From CAVXFB01 sp963760935 (GTDB lineage: Bacteria > Planctomycetota > Planctomycetia > Pirellulales > Thermoguttaceae): 64,000 nt of DNA. Below the pieces are notes generated by a model. It ran no database searches. It was not told the DNA's origin and saw only the letters and a list, made by a program, of their open reading frames with translations. Shown one piece after another: positions 43,495 to 53,055 of the stretch. The DNA is taken from contig CAVXFB010000006.1 of NCBI GenBank assembly GCA_963760935.1, positions 62,001 to 126,000 on the forward strand. The letters run 5' to 3'. How positions within the stretch are numbered: position 1 is the first letter of the stretch; each line of letters starts with the position of its first letter. Made by a program: the position numbers and the translations under genes.

Positions 43495-44484
43495 ATGAAC
43501 GTAATGGTCGCTGGCGGCGCTGGATATATCGGGTCACATGCTATCAAGCAACTGATCGACGCCGGACATCGCGTCGTGGCGGTTGATAACCTCTATCGGG
43601 GACATCGCGAGGCCGTCGACCGCCGCGCGATCTTCGAGCAGATGGATTTAGCCGACACCGACAAGCTGGCCGAGTCCATGGCACGGCATGCTGTCAATTG
43701 CGTGATGCATTTTGCCGCGTTGACGTACGTCGGCGAGTCGGTCGGCGACCCGCTGGCCTATTACGGCAACAACACGGCGGGCACCATTAGCCTGTTGAAG
43801 GCCATGCAGCGCAGCGGCGTCGAGCGGCTGGTGTTCAGTTCCACCTGCGCCACCTATGGCGAGCCGGAGAAGACGCCGATCGTGGAGACAATGCGGCAAG
43901 AGCCGGTCAGTCCGTATGGCTGGTCCAAGTGGTGCGTCGAACGCGTGCTGCGCGATTATTCCGCGTCGAACAGCGATTTTGCGTTTACCGCCCTACGATA
44001 CTTCAATGTGGCGGGCGCCGCAGCCGACGGTTCGTTGGGCGAAGACCATCGGCCGGAAACGCATTTGATTCCCGTGTTGCTGCTCGCGGCCCTCGGCCAA
44101 CGCGAAAAGGTGATGGTCTTTGGCACTGATTATCCCACGCCCGACGGAACCTGCATCCGCGACTACATCCACGTCGAAGATCTGTGCGCTGCCCATATTG
44201 CGGCCATGGACGCGCTCGATCCGGGCGACGCGCGGTTCTATAATCTAGGCATCGGCCGTGGCTACTCGGTCAAGGAAGTGATCGATTCGGCGCGACGCGT
44301 TACGGGGATCGATTTTCCGGTGGAATATGGCACGCGGCGCGCCGGCGATCCGGCCATTCTATTCGCGGATGCCAGCAAGATTCATCGCGAACTCGGTTGG
44401 AGTGCCCGGTATACGGAAATTGATCCGATCGTCGCTACGGCGTGGACGTGGTTTAGGAACAATCCCCACGGCTACGGTGTCTAG
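43495..44484 (+). CDS. galE: UDP-glucose 4-epimerase
   Basis: 329 residues of the extended SDR family. The NAD site is GGAGYIGSHAIKQLIDAGH, the catalytic pair is Tyr141/Lys145 in SPYGWSKW, with FSSTCATYGEPEKTP and the substrate region DGTCIRDYIHVEDLCAAH. It interconverts UDP-glucose and UDP-galactose for surface polysaccharide and galactose use. GGAAGAATAATCC precedes the ATG. No sugar gene lies immediately beside it; the downstream gene is an unrelated membrane protein. Confidence 0.92.
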   Translation: MNVMVAGGAGYIGSHAIKQLIDAGHRVVAVDNLYRGHREAVDRRAIFEQMDLADTDKLAESMARHAVNCVMHFAALTYVGESVGDPLAYYGNNTAGTISLLKAMQRSGVERLVFSSTCATYGEPEKTPIVETMRQEPVSPYGWSKWCVERVLRDYSASNSDFAFTALRYFNVAGAAADGSLGEDHRPETHLIPVLLLAALGQREKVMVFGTDYPTPDGTCIRDYIHVEDLCAAHIAAMDALDPGDARFYNLGIGRGYSVKEVIDSARRVTGIDFPVEYGTRRAGDPAILFADASKIHRELGWSARYTEIDPIVATAWTWFRNNPHGYGV

Positions 44485-44695
44485 ATTGCTGAGCCGCGTC
44501 TCCGCTTCTTGCTGAGCGCATCTGCGCCGCACCGTCATTGTCGCATTGCCAATTCAGGGTAATGCGTAAAAAAAGCGGTGTGGTTCACGCCAAGGTTGCT
44601 GCGTAGAATTTCATGGCGGCAGGCGAGACGCCGGGCCGCTGGTTCATTCGCGCGGGAGCCTTTCTAAACCGTGCAAAATAGAAGGAGAACAAGTC

Positions 44696-45439
44696 ATGGC
44701 TGTGATGGATTCGGAAGGCAACACCTCCGTTCACTCGCAGACGCCGGAGTTGCGAGAAGGCAGATCGGAGCGCGATCGCTGGATGTATGAGCGGGAGTCG
44801 CCCGAGCGGCAACGGCAAGTATCGCTGGAATTCGTCAGCAGCGGCTCAATGATCGAAGCGGTGGGTGGATTTGCAGCCATCGTGCTATCTATCCTAAGCC
44901 TCGTCAACGTAGCAGCCGTTTACTTGATCCCGATTGCTGCAATTGCCATCGGTGCGGCGCTGTTCTTCGAGGGCGGAGCGGTGATGGCCCGCTACTGGCG
45001 CCTGCCGGCGGAGATTTCCACCGGGCCGTGGGCGTCGACCGAGTTGGCCGTCGGCGTGCTAGCTGAGTTTCTCGCCGGTGCGACCGGCGTAACGCTCGGC
45101 ATACTCGCGCTGGTCGGTTTGGCTCCGCCGATGCTGACCGCGACAGTAGTCCTGGTATTTGGTGTCGCGCTAGTGCTCGGTAGCGGGCTGACTGCACGAT
45201 TGAATCGCTTGGAGTGGGGAGAAGCCGAAAAGCATCCATCGATCCAAGCCATCAATCGCGCCGCCACGGGAACGCAGTTCCTCCTGGGCTTTGCTGCCGC
45301 CGTACTGGGCATCCTGGCGCTGCTCAGCTTTTATCCGTTCTTGCTGACCACGGTGTCGATGCTGCTGATCGGCATCGCGACCTTCCTGAGCGGAACGGCG
45401 ATCAGCAGCCGGATCATGTACGCGCTACACCGCTGCTAA
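44696..45439 (+). CDS. Multi-pass membrane protein, unknown function
   Basis: 247 residues. A charged N-terminal ~45 residues is followed by about six hydrophobic segments arranged as three similar hairpins (GFAAIVLSILSLVNVAAVYL, AGATGVTLGILALVGLAPPM, GFAAAVLGILALLSFYPFLL). The internal similarity suggests a duplicated two-helix unit. AGAAGGAGAACAAGTC gives a strong ribosome-binding site. No family recognised. It is convergent with the helicase gene at 45524. Confidence 0.7.
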   Translation: MAVMDSEGNTSVHSQTPELREGRSERDRWMYERESPERQRQVSLEFVSSGSMIEAVGGFAAIVLSILSLVNVAAVYLIPIAAIAIGAALFFEGGAVMARYWRLPAEISTGPWASTELAVGVLAEFLAGATGVTLGILALVGLAPPMLTATVVLVFGVALVLGSGLTARLNRLEWGEAEKHPSIQAINRAATGTQFLLGFAAAVLGILALLSFYPFLLTTVSMLLIGIATFLSGTAISSRIMYALHRC

Positions 45440-45523
45440 GAGGTTGAACGGCGGGGCAGACATGGCGGTCTGCCAGAGTTGTTTAGCGGGCATAGGGTCC
45501 GCCAAGCGGGCCCTAGGCCGCCG

Positions 45524-47554
45524 CTATTTCCAAAGATCTTTGGCCCGCGCCCGTACCGAGGGGCCGTCGCTTAGCGCTATGCTCGGTCCGAGATCTTCGA
45601 GAACGGCAGAGCTGACGCATTGCTCGAAGCAGGCCGCAACCTCGGTCGGAAGAAAGCGGGTCCGCTGCGCGAAACTGTGCCGATCGCTTCGGCCAGGCCA
45701 GTAGTAGCGCAACGGGTAGCAGACGTAGAGCCAGTGTTTCGCACGCGTCAAGGCGACGTAGAATAGCCGCCGCTCTTCCTCGATGTCTTCCGGAGTCTTC
45801 GTCGACATATCCGACGGGATGTTTCCGTCCGCCGCGTGGATCACGTAGACTGCATCCCATTCCAAGCCCTTGGCCGAATGGATGGTACTCAACACCAGAT
45901 AATCATCGTCCAGCACGGGCGGGCCGGCAAAATCCTGGGTCGAACTGGGCGGGTCGAGCGTCATCTCCAGGAGCATTCGTGCGCGGCTGCGATAGCGCCC
46001 GGCGATGAGTTCCAACTCCTCGAGATCGCGAAGCCTCGGCTCGACGTGATCGTACCTGGCCTCCAACAGTGGCTTGTAGAACTTGCGAGCGCGATGCAGT
46101 TGCGCCGGCAAATCCTCGGACGTTGTTGCCAACCACTCAAGCAGGGCAATCAGCCCTGGCCAGGCCTTCGCGGAACCTGCCGGTGGCTTCCACTCGGCCC
46201 AGACCCGAAAATCGCCACCGGCTTTGAGCAAGGTCTCGGTCAATTGGCGCGCTTTGCCCGGTCCCACTCCCGGCAGCAACACGAGCAATCGGGCCGCCGA
46301 TACTTCGTCGCGCGGATTTTCGGCCAGCCGCAGAAAGGCCATGAGGTCCTTGACGTGCGCCGTCTCGACGAACTTAAGGCCGCCATACTTGTGAAACGGA
46401 ATGCTGGCCCGGGCCAATTCGGCTTCCAACAGCATGCTGTGATGCGACGCGCGGAAGAGCACCGCTTGTCGCCGCAGATCGATGCCCGCCTCGCGGTGTT
46501 CCAAAATCCGCCGAATCACGTATTCCGACTGATCGGATTCATCGTCGCAATTGACCAGGCAGGGCCGCTCTCCCTCGGCGCGGTCCGACCAGAGATTCTT
46601 CGTGTATCGCTCCGAGGCCAAGCCGATCACCCGGTTCGTGGCTTCCAGAATGGGCTGCGTGCTGCGATAGTTCTGTTCCAGCGTGACGATCGTATGGTTG
46701 GCATACTTCCCGGGAAAATCGAGGATATTGCGGACCGTGGCCGCGCGGAAGGCATAGATCGACTGCGCATCATCGCCAACGACAGTCAGCCCCTTGCCTT
46801 CGGGCGAAAGTCCATAGATGATCTCGGCCTGCAGCGTGTTGGTGTCCTGATACTCGTCGACCAGGACGCAATCGAACATCCGCCGCACGGCATCGCCGGC
46901 CTTGGCGTCGGTGAGCAATGCCTGCCAGTACAGGAGCAGATCGTCGTAATCCAACACAGCGCCCGCCTCTTTGCGATCCACGTAGCCGTCAAAGAGCCGC
47001 TTCAAATCGTCCGTCCAATCCTGGCACCAGGGAAAATGCTGCGAGAGAACCTCATCGAGCTTTTCGCGGGCATTGACGCACCGGCTGTAGATCGCCATGC
47101 AGGTGCCCTTCTTGGGAAACCGCTTGTCGGTCTTGGCCAGATTCAGTTCCGTGCGGACGACGTTCAATAAGTCTTCCGAGTCGCCACGGTCGTGGACGCT
47201 GAAACTCGGCGGCAATCCGACGGCCTTCCCATAGCGGTGCAGCAGGCGAGTGGCGATGGCGTGATACGTGCCACCCCAAACGCGCGTCACGCCGGGCCGA
47301 CCAAGGCGACGCAACAGCATGTCGGCCCGTCGCAGCATCTCGGCTGCCGCACGGCGTGTGAAAGTCAGCAGCAGAATTCGGCCGGGATCGACGCCTTGGG
47401 CGATCAGCCAGGCGACACGGTGGACCAGCGTCGCCGTCTTGCCGGTTCCGGCGCCGGCCACGATCAATAGCGGCCCGTCGCCATGCGTGGCGGCCTCGCG
47501 CTGCTGCGGATTCAGATGGGCCAGCAGTTCATCAATCGTGGCGTTGCTTGTCAT
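45524..47554 (-). CDS. UvrD/PcrA-type ATP-dependent DNA helicase
   Basis: 676 residues, superfamily 1A. Motifs in order: LNPQQREAATHGDGPLLIVA and AGTGKTATLVHR (Q motif and Walker A), ILLLTFTRRAAAEML (Ia), VLVDEYQDTNTLQ (II), VVGDDAQSIYAFRAA (III), TLEQNYRSTQPILEATN (IV), STIHSAKGLEWDAVYVIH (V) and RRLFYVALTRAKHWLYV (VI). It unwinds DNA 3' to 5' in repair and replication restart. The length is close to the PcrA/UvrD norm, without the C-terminal extension that binds UvrB or RNA polymerase. It is followed on the same strand by the 2-hydroxyacid dehydrogenase's own region, with no sign of an operon. Confidence 0.92.
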   Translation of the reverse strand: MTSNATIDELLAHLNPQQREAATHGDGPLLIVAGAGTGKTATLVHRVAWLIAQGVDPGRILLLTFTRRAAAEMLRRADMLLRRLGRPGVTRVWGGTYHAIATRLLHRYGKAVGLPPSFSVHDRGDSEDLLNVVRTELNLAKTDKRFPKKGTCMAIYSRCVNAREKLDEVLSQHFPWCQDWTDDLKRLFDGYVDRKEAGAVLDYDDLLLYWQALLTDAKAGDAVRRMFDCVLVDEYQDTNTLQAEIIYGLSPEGKGLTVVGDDAQSIYAFRAATVRNILDFPGKYANHTIVTLEQNYRSTQPILEATNRVIGLASERYTKNLWSDRAEGERPCLVNCDDESDQSEYVIRRILEHREAGIDLRRQAVLFRASHHSMLLEAELARASIPFHKYGGLKFVETAHVKDLMAFLRLAENPRDEVSAARLLVLLPGVGPGKARQLTETLLKAGGDFRVWAEWKPPAGSAKAWPGLIALLEWLATTSEDLPAQLHRARKFYKPLLEARYDHVEPRLRDLEELELIAGRYRSRARMLLEMTLDPPSSTQDFAGPPVLDDDYLVLSTIHSAKGLEWDAVYVIHAADGNIPSDMSTKTPEDIEEERRLFYVALTRAKHWLYVCYPLRYYWPGRSDRHSFAQRTRFLPTEVAACFEQCVSSAVLEDLGPSIALSDGPSVRARAKDLWK

Positions 47555-47664
47555 CCAGACCCTATACCGGCAAAGCTTAGCGGCGAGAAATCACCACGTA
47601 TTGTCCCCCCTTGAGTGGACAGACGCAAGGAGCAAGCGACTTCGAGCGGGGTCAATCAGTCTGC

Positions 47665-48669
47665 CTACGGCTCGCAGGGTTCGCCCCACAGCGGATATCC
47701 GCCGCCGCGAATGGGAAAGCCGAGGCTCTTATCGGACAAGTAATTGACCAGCGGCAGGCCGGCCTGCCAGCGTTTCAGGTTGCGGCAGAAAAGTTGCGTC
47801 ATGTTGTCGATCCGCCAACTGCTCTGCCCACCGACGTGCGGCGTAATGATCACGTTCGGCAGGTCCCAAAGTTTGTGCTCCGGCGGCAGCGGTTCGGGAT
47901 CGGTCACATCCATGACCGCTCCAGCAAGGTGGCCGCTTCGCAGCGCGGCGACCATGTCGGCCGTAACGACCAATGGGCCGCGGGCGACGTTGACGAGCAA
48001 GCTCCCCTTTTTCATCTTGGCCATGCGATTAGCGTTGATCATCCCGCGAGTTGATGCGTTCAACGGCACACAGAGGATCAGAATGTCGACGGTGGCAAGC
48101 AGATCGTCCAATCGATCGGCCGGCCACAGCGTCTCGACGTAGTCGGGCTTATCGACCGGATACATGTCGGTGGCCAAGATACGCGCTTCGAAGGCGGCCA
48201 GCAGACAAGCCAGCCGGCGACCGACGCCCCCAAGGCCCACGATGCCCACGGTGCTGCGCGTCAAGTCGCGCGTAGGTCGGCGAACGAACTCCTTCGCCTG
48301 TTGTGCCCGCAGAAACGTCGGCAAGCTGCGGCACCAGCCGGCCACGAGCGCAATGGTATGCTCGGCCACCTGATCGGAGAGCACGCCCGAGGCACTGGTC
48401 ACGGCAATTTCGGAGGCGATGACCGAGGGCACCAGACAATGGTCCATGCCGGCTGCCGACGACTGGATCCACCGCAACCGCCCGCGCTTCACCACGCCGT
48501 CCCAGTCGACCGGCACTTTGGCGTGGCCGCAGAAAATGTCGGCGTCGAATAGCTCGCGAGCGACGCCATCCTGGCCGGCGTCGACAACCTCTCCCCCCGG
48601 CATGGCGGCGGAGATCTGCTCCTTATGTTTCGCTTCGACGGGATAGCAGAGGACGATTCGCGTAGGCAT
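47665..48669 (-). CDS. D-2-hydroxyacid dehydrogenase
   Basis: 334 residues. The NAD site is VGIVGLGGVGRRLACLLAAF; the catalytic Arg lies in LLVNVARGPLVVTADMVAAL, the Glu region in MDVTDPEPLPPEHKLWDLPN and the His in VIITPHVGGQSSW. It oxidises or reduces D-2-hydroxyacids; the substrate (glyoxylate, hydroxypyruvate, phosphoglycerate-like) cannot be decided. It is divergent from the lactonase gene at 48808, with a shared promoter region of about 140 bases. Confidence 0.9.
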   Translation of the reverse strand: MPTRIVLCYPVEAKHKEQISAAMPGGEVVDAGQDGVARELFDADIFCGHAKVPVDWDGVVKRGRLRWIQSSAAGMDHCLVPSVIASEIAVTSASGVLSDQVAEHTIALVAGWCRSLPTFLRAQQAKEFVRRPTRDLTRSTVGIVGLGGVGRRLACLLAAFEARILATDMYPVDKPDYVETLWPADRLDDLLATVDILILCVPLNASTRGMINANRMAKMKKGSLLVNVARGPLVVTADMVAALRSGHLAGAVMDVTDPEPLPPEHKLWDLPNVIITPHVGGQSSWRIDNMTQLFCRNLKRWQAGLPLVNYLSDKSLGFPIRGGGYPLWGEPCEP

Positions 48670-48757
48670 GGCGGTTTTTGAATGGTGGTTTCGAGATCAG
48701 GCTGCGATTGTAGTGGCCGCGGTCGGCAAGTCAAGCAGACGGGGCTGTACGGAATGC

Positions 48758-48763
48758 TATAAT
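48758..48763 (+). promoter_or_regulatory. Candidate -10 box of the lactonase gene
   Basis: A perfect TATAAT 45 bases before the ATG. The -35 region 17 bases upstream is poor, so an activator or another sigma factor is possible. Confidence 0.4.
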
Positions 48764-48807
48764 GGCGAAAGTCCGACTATTATGAGACCGTATACGAAGG
48801 GGAGACT

Positions 48808-49980
48808 ATGCGACCGATTCTCCGAACAAGCCACCTGATTGCAGCGATGGCGATCGCCGTTTCCTTTGTCGGGTATGCCTCCGCGGCGGAGCAGAGCCCG
48901 GCGAAGGGAGGCTCGCTGTGGGTCTACATCGGCACGTACACCAACGGTGGCAGCAAGGGGATCTATGTCAGTCAGCTCGACTTGACCAAGGGCACGCTCG
49001 GCCCTGCCCAGTTGGCGGCCGAAGCCAAGAACCCCTCGTTTCTTGCCTTGCATCCAACTAAGCCGCTTCTCTACGCGGTGGGCGAAGAGGCAGGACCGCA
49101 GAGTGGACTGGTCAGCGCTTTCTCGATCGACGGCACAACCGGCAAGCTGAGCTTGCTCAACCACCAGTTGTCGGCAGGCGCAGGACCATGCCACATCGCA
49201 GTGGACGGTGATGGAAAGTTCGTCGTCGTGGCAAACTACAACGGCGGCAGCGTCGCCTGTTTTCCGATCGGCGCCGACGGGCGTCTCGGGCCGAGGTGCG
49301 GATTTGTCCAGCACCGTGGTTCGGGCAAGGACCCAACTCGCCAGGCTGGCCCTCACGCCCATTGCGTCACTTTTTCGCCCGACAACCGCTTTGTGTTCGT
49401 CTCGGACCTTGGGCTCGACAAGATCATGGCCTATCGCCTCGATCGCAAGACGGGGCAGCTCGCGCCGAATGATCCGCCGTACGCCGAAACGGCGCCTGGA
49501 GCCGGACCAAGGCATCTGACGTTTCACCCCAACCATCAGTACGCATACGCGGTCGACGAATTGGACTCGACCGTCACCGCGTTTCGCTACGACGCCAAGG
49601 ACGGCATATTGCTATCGATCCAGACGATTTCCACGCTCCCGGCCAGCTTCAAGGATTTCAATGCCCCGGCCGAAATCGAAGTGCATCCATCGGGCCAGTT
49701 CCTCTATGCTTCCAACCGGGGCCACGGCAGTATCGCGATCTTTTCGATCGCGGCGGACGGGCGATTAACACCCCTTGGGCTCGAGCCAACTCAAGGCAAG
49801 AACGTCCGCAGCTTTGCCATCGATCCGACCGGCACCTATCTGTTGGCAGCCGACCAGGATGCCAATCGAGTCGTGGTCTATCGGATCGACCGCACTTCCG
49901 GAAAATTGGCCGCCACGGGCAGCACGCTGAACGTCGCCGCGCCGGTATGCGTGGTCTACCGCCGGCCATTGCCCCGGTGA
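48808..49980 (+). CDS. Exported lactonase-family beta-propeller protein (6-phosphogluconolactonase-like)
   Basis: 390 residues. The signal peptide is MRPILRTSHLIAAMAIAVSF then VGYASAAEQ. Seven-bladed propeller signatures of the Pgl/YbhE type follow: VYIGTYTNGGSKGIYVSQLD, NPSFLALHPTKPLLYAVGEE, GPCHIAVDGDGKFVVVANYN, QAGPHAHCVTFSPDNRFVFV and GAGPRHLTFHPNHQYAYAVD. The family hydrolyses sugar lactones. Export suggests a periplasmic substrate rather than the cytosolic pentose-phosphate step. The genes after it (DoxX, Gfo/Idh, isomerase) suit oxidation of a sugar to a lactone and its opening. Confidence 0.88.
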   Translation: MRPILRTSHLIAAMAIAVSFVGYASAAEQSPAKGGSLWVYIGTYTNGGSKGIYVSQLDLTKGTLGPAQLAAEAKNPSFLALHPTKPLLYAVGEEAGPQSGLVSAFSIDGTTGKLSLLNHQLSAGAGPCHIAVDGDGKFVVVANYNGGSVACFPIGADGRLGPRCGFVQHRGSGKDPTRQAGPHAHCVTFSPDNRFVFVSDLGLDKIMAYRLDRKTGQLAPNDPPYAETAPGAGPRHLTFHPNHQYAYAVDELDSTVTAFRYDAKDGILLSIQTISTLPASFKDFNAPAEIEVHPSGQFLYASNRGHGSIAIFSIAADGRLTPLGLEPTQGKNVRSFAIDPTGTYLLAADQDANRVVVYRIDRTSGKLAATGSTLNVAAPVCVVYRRPLPR

Positions 49981-50174
49981 CAAGCAATTCCCGGCTCTGG
50001 TGTCTTTTTGCGCCTCGGGTTATAATAAACGCAGGAGAGCCGAGGGCGGCGTCCCCCCGAGTGTGCGGTTGATTGCTCTCCTGAGATTTACCCGCCTGCA
50101 GCCGCGTTCCGCTTTTGGCCTGACGCGCTCGAATCCTACGGGCATCGAGCGTCAAATAAGCGAAGGAGATTCCC

Positions 50175-51185
50175 CTGAGCACTCAGCGGTTCCACATTGG
50201 CATGCTGGCCGTTGTGACCTTGGTCGCCCTACGGTTGGCGTTGGGATGTCACTTCCTCTACGAAGGCGTGTGGAAGATCGCGCACCGCGACGAGTTTACG
50301 GCCGCGCCGTTCTTGACGCAGGCGAAGGGGCCGATCGCCCCGTTGTTCTATGCGATGGTGCCCGACATCAACGCCCGGGAGCGGTTGCAGGTCGAGACAC
50401 GTGCCGACGGCAAGAAGGCAATCGATTCCACGGCAATCACCGCCCGATGGAACGACATCCGCCAGGAGTTCGTCGACTATTACCGCCCGACGTCGACGGA
50501 CGAAGCCGCGACGGCACGACACAAGCAATTGGAGTCGGAGGCCGAAGCGACGTATAAGGATTTCAGCAAGAAGCTGCAAAAGTATTTTGCCGACAACGTT
50601 GACGATATCGCGGCCTACTTCGGGGCGCTGGATCGCTTCGAGAGCGACAAGGAGCGCCACCAGCAGGCGCCCTTCCAAAAGCAGCGCCGCTGGGACCGGA
50701 TGATGGAACTCCGCCAGGAGGCCGACCAGTGGATCAAGGATGTCGAAGCCCAAGAGACGGCGTTCCAGAACAGCCTCTACAGCTTGTTGGACGAACAGGA
50801 GCGCGAGAAGGGCCCGGTGCCGGCGAGTTGGAATCCCTTCCGCTGGGGCCGCATGGAGCAGATCAATTTCGCCGTTACCTACGGCCTGACGGCCATTGGA
50901 CTGTGCTTGATACTCGGTTTCTGCACGCCGCTGGCAGCCCTGGGCGGGGCGGCCTTCATGTGCTTCGTCGTGATGACACAGCCGGCATGGCCGACGATCT
51001 ATCCGCCTGACCCGCACATAGTCGGCCACGCCCTACTGGTGAACAAAGACTTCGTCGAGATGATCGCCCTCTTGGTGGTTGCGGCCACGGCAGCCGGGCG
51101 TTGGGGCGGCCTCGATTACTTCCTCTATAACTTCATCCTGCGTCCACTGCTTTCCTGGAAAGCGCGAAAGTCGCAACCGCGGTAA
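50175..51185 (+). CDS. DoxX-family membrane protein with a long coiled-coil insert
   Basis: The Shine-Dalgarno AAGGAG (50163-50168) sits correctly for a CTG at 50175 that adds STQRFHIG ahead of the first ATG at 50202; a CTG start is therefore suggested. The first membrane segment (LVALRLALGCHFLYEGVWKI) and the last three (YGLTAIGLCLILGFCTPLAA, LGGAAFMCFVVMTQPAW, MIALLVVAATAAGRWGG) form a DoxX-type four-helix unit. Between them lie about 150 polar, charged residues predicted helical (SEAEATYKDFSKKLQKYF, QRRWDRMMELRQEADQWI). DoxX proteins are linked to quinone or redox partners. It precedes the Gfo/Idh gene by 6 bases and is probably co-transcribed. Confidence 0.75.
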   Translation: MSTQRFHIGMLAVVTLVALRLALGCHFLYEGVWKIAHRDEFTAAPFLTQAKGPIAPLFYAMVPDINARERLQVETRADGKKAIDSTAITARWNDIRQEFVDYYRPTSTDEAATARHKQLESEAEATYKDFSKKLQKYFADNVDDIAAYFGALDRFESDKERHQQAPFQKQRRWDRMMELRQEADQWIKDVEAQETAFQNSLYSLLDEQEREKGPVPASWNPFRWGRMEQINFAVTYGLTAIGLCLILGFCTPLAALGGAAFMCFVVMTQPAWPTIYPPDPHIVGHALLVNKDFVEMIALLVVAATAAGRWGGLDYFLYNFILRPLLSWKARKSQPR

Positions 51186-51191
51186 AACTCC

Positions 51192-52919
51192 ATGAACCAA
51201 CTTCCACCCAACGAGCCGATCGACCAGGGCGTGTCACGTCGCAACTTCATCGTAGGAAGCGTGGCGGCGGGCGTGGTGGCCGGCGGCGGTCTTGGTGCGT
51301 TCTACTTTGGCTACGAGAAGGCCGTCGGCTCGCCGCTACGCGTCGGTGTGATCGGCACCGGTGACGAAGGGAGCGTACTGATCGGCGCGATCAACCCCGA
51401 GTTTATCGAGGTCAAGTCGATCGCCGACATTCGCCCCTATAGCGTATGGCGAGCGTTCCACGGCGATCATTTCAGCGAAGCCGCCTTAGCCGCCCGGCCC
51501 GGCTTGATGGCGAAATACGGCTGGAAAACCGAGGATGAGGCCCGGCGGCACGTAAAGGTCTACGACCATACCAGCGGAGGCTACGAGGAGTTGATCAAGC
51601 AGGCCCAAGCCGACGGGCTGGAGGGCGTAATCATCGCCCTGCCGTTGCACCTGCATCAACCGGCGGCCATCGCCGCCATGCACGCCGGTCTGCACGTAAT
51701 CACCGAAAAGCTGATGGGCCATACCGTTGGCCAATGTAAGGACATGGCGCGGACGGCGGCCGACACGGGCCTGATCCTCGCCACGGGCCACCAGCGCCAC
51801 TACAACATCCTCTACGCTAACGCCGTCGACTCGATCAAGCGCGGCGTGCTCGGCGACCTGCATTACATCCGCGCCCAATGGAACCGCGGCAACTTGCCCG
51901 GCAAGGATAGCTGGCAGCAGCCGATGCCAAGGGCCGTCAAACCGAGCGACCGGCTTGCCAAGGTGCTGGTGGATAAGCGCGAGGAATATCGGAAGGATCT
52001 CGACAAGGCCACCGGGGCGGCGGTCGATATGTGGCGCACCCGCTTGGAACAGGTCGAAGCGCAATTGGCCGACGCGGTGCTTGCAACGGAAAAGTACGCC
52101 GAGAAATACGGCTACCAGAGGGGCCAGATCAAGGATGCAAACGGCTACGTTGTCTACGATCGCCCGGCCGCTGAAGAGTTGATCCGCTGGCGGCTGTGGG
52201 ATCGGACGGGTGCGGGCTTGATGGCGGAGCTGGGCAGCCACCAGTTGGATGCGGCAAGCATCTTTATTGCAGCCATCCATAAAGGTGAAAAGCAAATGCC
52301 GCTAAGCGTCTGCGCCGCCGGCAATCGGCCATTGTTTCCACCTGATCGCGACGTCGACGATCATGTTTACTGTGTAATCGAGTTTCCCGCTCCAGGTTAC
52401 GACCCGAACGACAAGTTTGCCAGCCAGAAGAAGATCGGCGTGCAGTACGCTTCGATCAACGGTAATGGTTTTGGCGGCTACGGCGAGATGGTTTTTGGCA
52501 CCGAGGGGACGCTGGTTCTGGAGAAGGAGCAAGACCTGTCGATCATTAACGGTCCCGGATCGCGGAGCAGCATCAAGGCTTCCAGCGGTGGCGGCGGTCC
52601 GACACTCGATACGCAGGCCAGCGGCGCACCCGTGGCGGCTGCCAAGACCGGCGGCGGGCCGAAAGTCAGCCGTGGCTATACGGAGGAACTCGAGCATTGG
52701 GCCTGGTGCGTTCGCAATCCCGCGAAGGAAAATCAGCCCCGGTGCGGGCCAAAAGTTGCCCTGGGTGATGCCGTCATTGCACTGACCACCAACATGGCCG
52801 CCCAGCAGGATCGACGCATCGACTTCAAGAAGGAATGGTTCGACATCAACAGCGACGAAACGCCGGAAGGGAGTCCGCCGAGCGTGCCGGCGAAGAAGTC
52901 GGCAAGTTCAAGAGCTTAA
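51192..52919 (+). CDS. Exported Gfo/Idh/MocA-family oxidoreductase, paralogue 1
   Basis: 575 residues. A twin-arginine signal (SRRNFIVGSVAAGVVAGGG, residues about 15-35) is followed by the Rossmann NAD(P) site RVGVIGTGDEGSVLIGAINP, the CYS/HIS-region AEKL-type motif in HAGLHVITEKLMGHTVGQCK and a long C-terminal beta-sheet domain. The family oxidises or isomerises sugars and inositols. Tat export in folded state with bound cofactor is common for planctomycete members. The second paralogue follows at 53056, separated only by an inverted repeat, so the pair probably arose by duplication. Confidence 0.9.
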   Translation: MNQLPPNEPIDQGVSRRNFIVGSVAAGVVAGGGLGAFYFGYEKAVGSPLRVGVIGTGDEGSVLIGAINPEFIEVKSIADIRPYSVWRAFHGDHFSEAALAARPGLMAKYGWKTEDEARRHVKVYDHTSGGYEELIKQAQADGLEGVIIALPLHLHQPAAIAAMHAGLHVITEKLMGHTVGQCKDMARTAADTGLILATGHQRHYNILYANAVDSIKRGVLGDLHYIRAQWNRGNLPGKDSWQQPMPRAVKPSDRLAKVLVDKREEYRKDLDKATGAAVDMWRTRLEQVEAQLADAVLATEKYAEKYGYQRGQIKDANGYVVYDRPAAEELIRWRLWDRTGAGLMAELGSHQLDAASIFIAAIHKGEKQMPLSVCAAGNRPLFPPDRDVDDHVYCVIEFPAPGYDPNDKFASQKKIGVQYASINGNGFGGYGEMVFGTEGTLVLEKEQDLSIINGPGSRSSIKASSGGGGPTLDTQASGAPVAAAKTGGGPKVSRGYTEELEHWAWCVRNPAKENQPRCGPKVALGDAVIALTTNMAAQQDRRIDFKKEWFDINSDETPEGSPPSVPAKKSASSRA

Positions 52920-52928
52920 CGACAACAC

Positions 52929-53006
52929 AATAGCCGGCGGCTAACAGCCGCCGGAAAACACGCGGATTACTCGACGGCCTCCGGTGGCTGTTGGCCGCCG
53001 GCTATT
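52929..53006. repeat. Inverted repeat between the two Gfo/Idh paralogues
   Basis: 26-bp arms (52929-52954 and 52981-53006; core TAGCCGGCGGCTAACAGCCG) pair with two mismatches. It could form a strong hairpin in the intergenic mRNA and lower read-through or stabilise the upstream message. Confidence 0.8.
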
Positions 53007-53055
53007 ATGCGTTGAGAGTTTTTTTGCGAATTCACCGCATCGAAAGAATTATCCG

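Noticed and set aside
45836..47170. 444-codon open frame on the plus strand
   Set aside because: Mirror of the UvrD-type helicase gene, which has all seven motifs in order.
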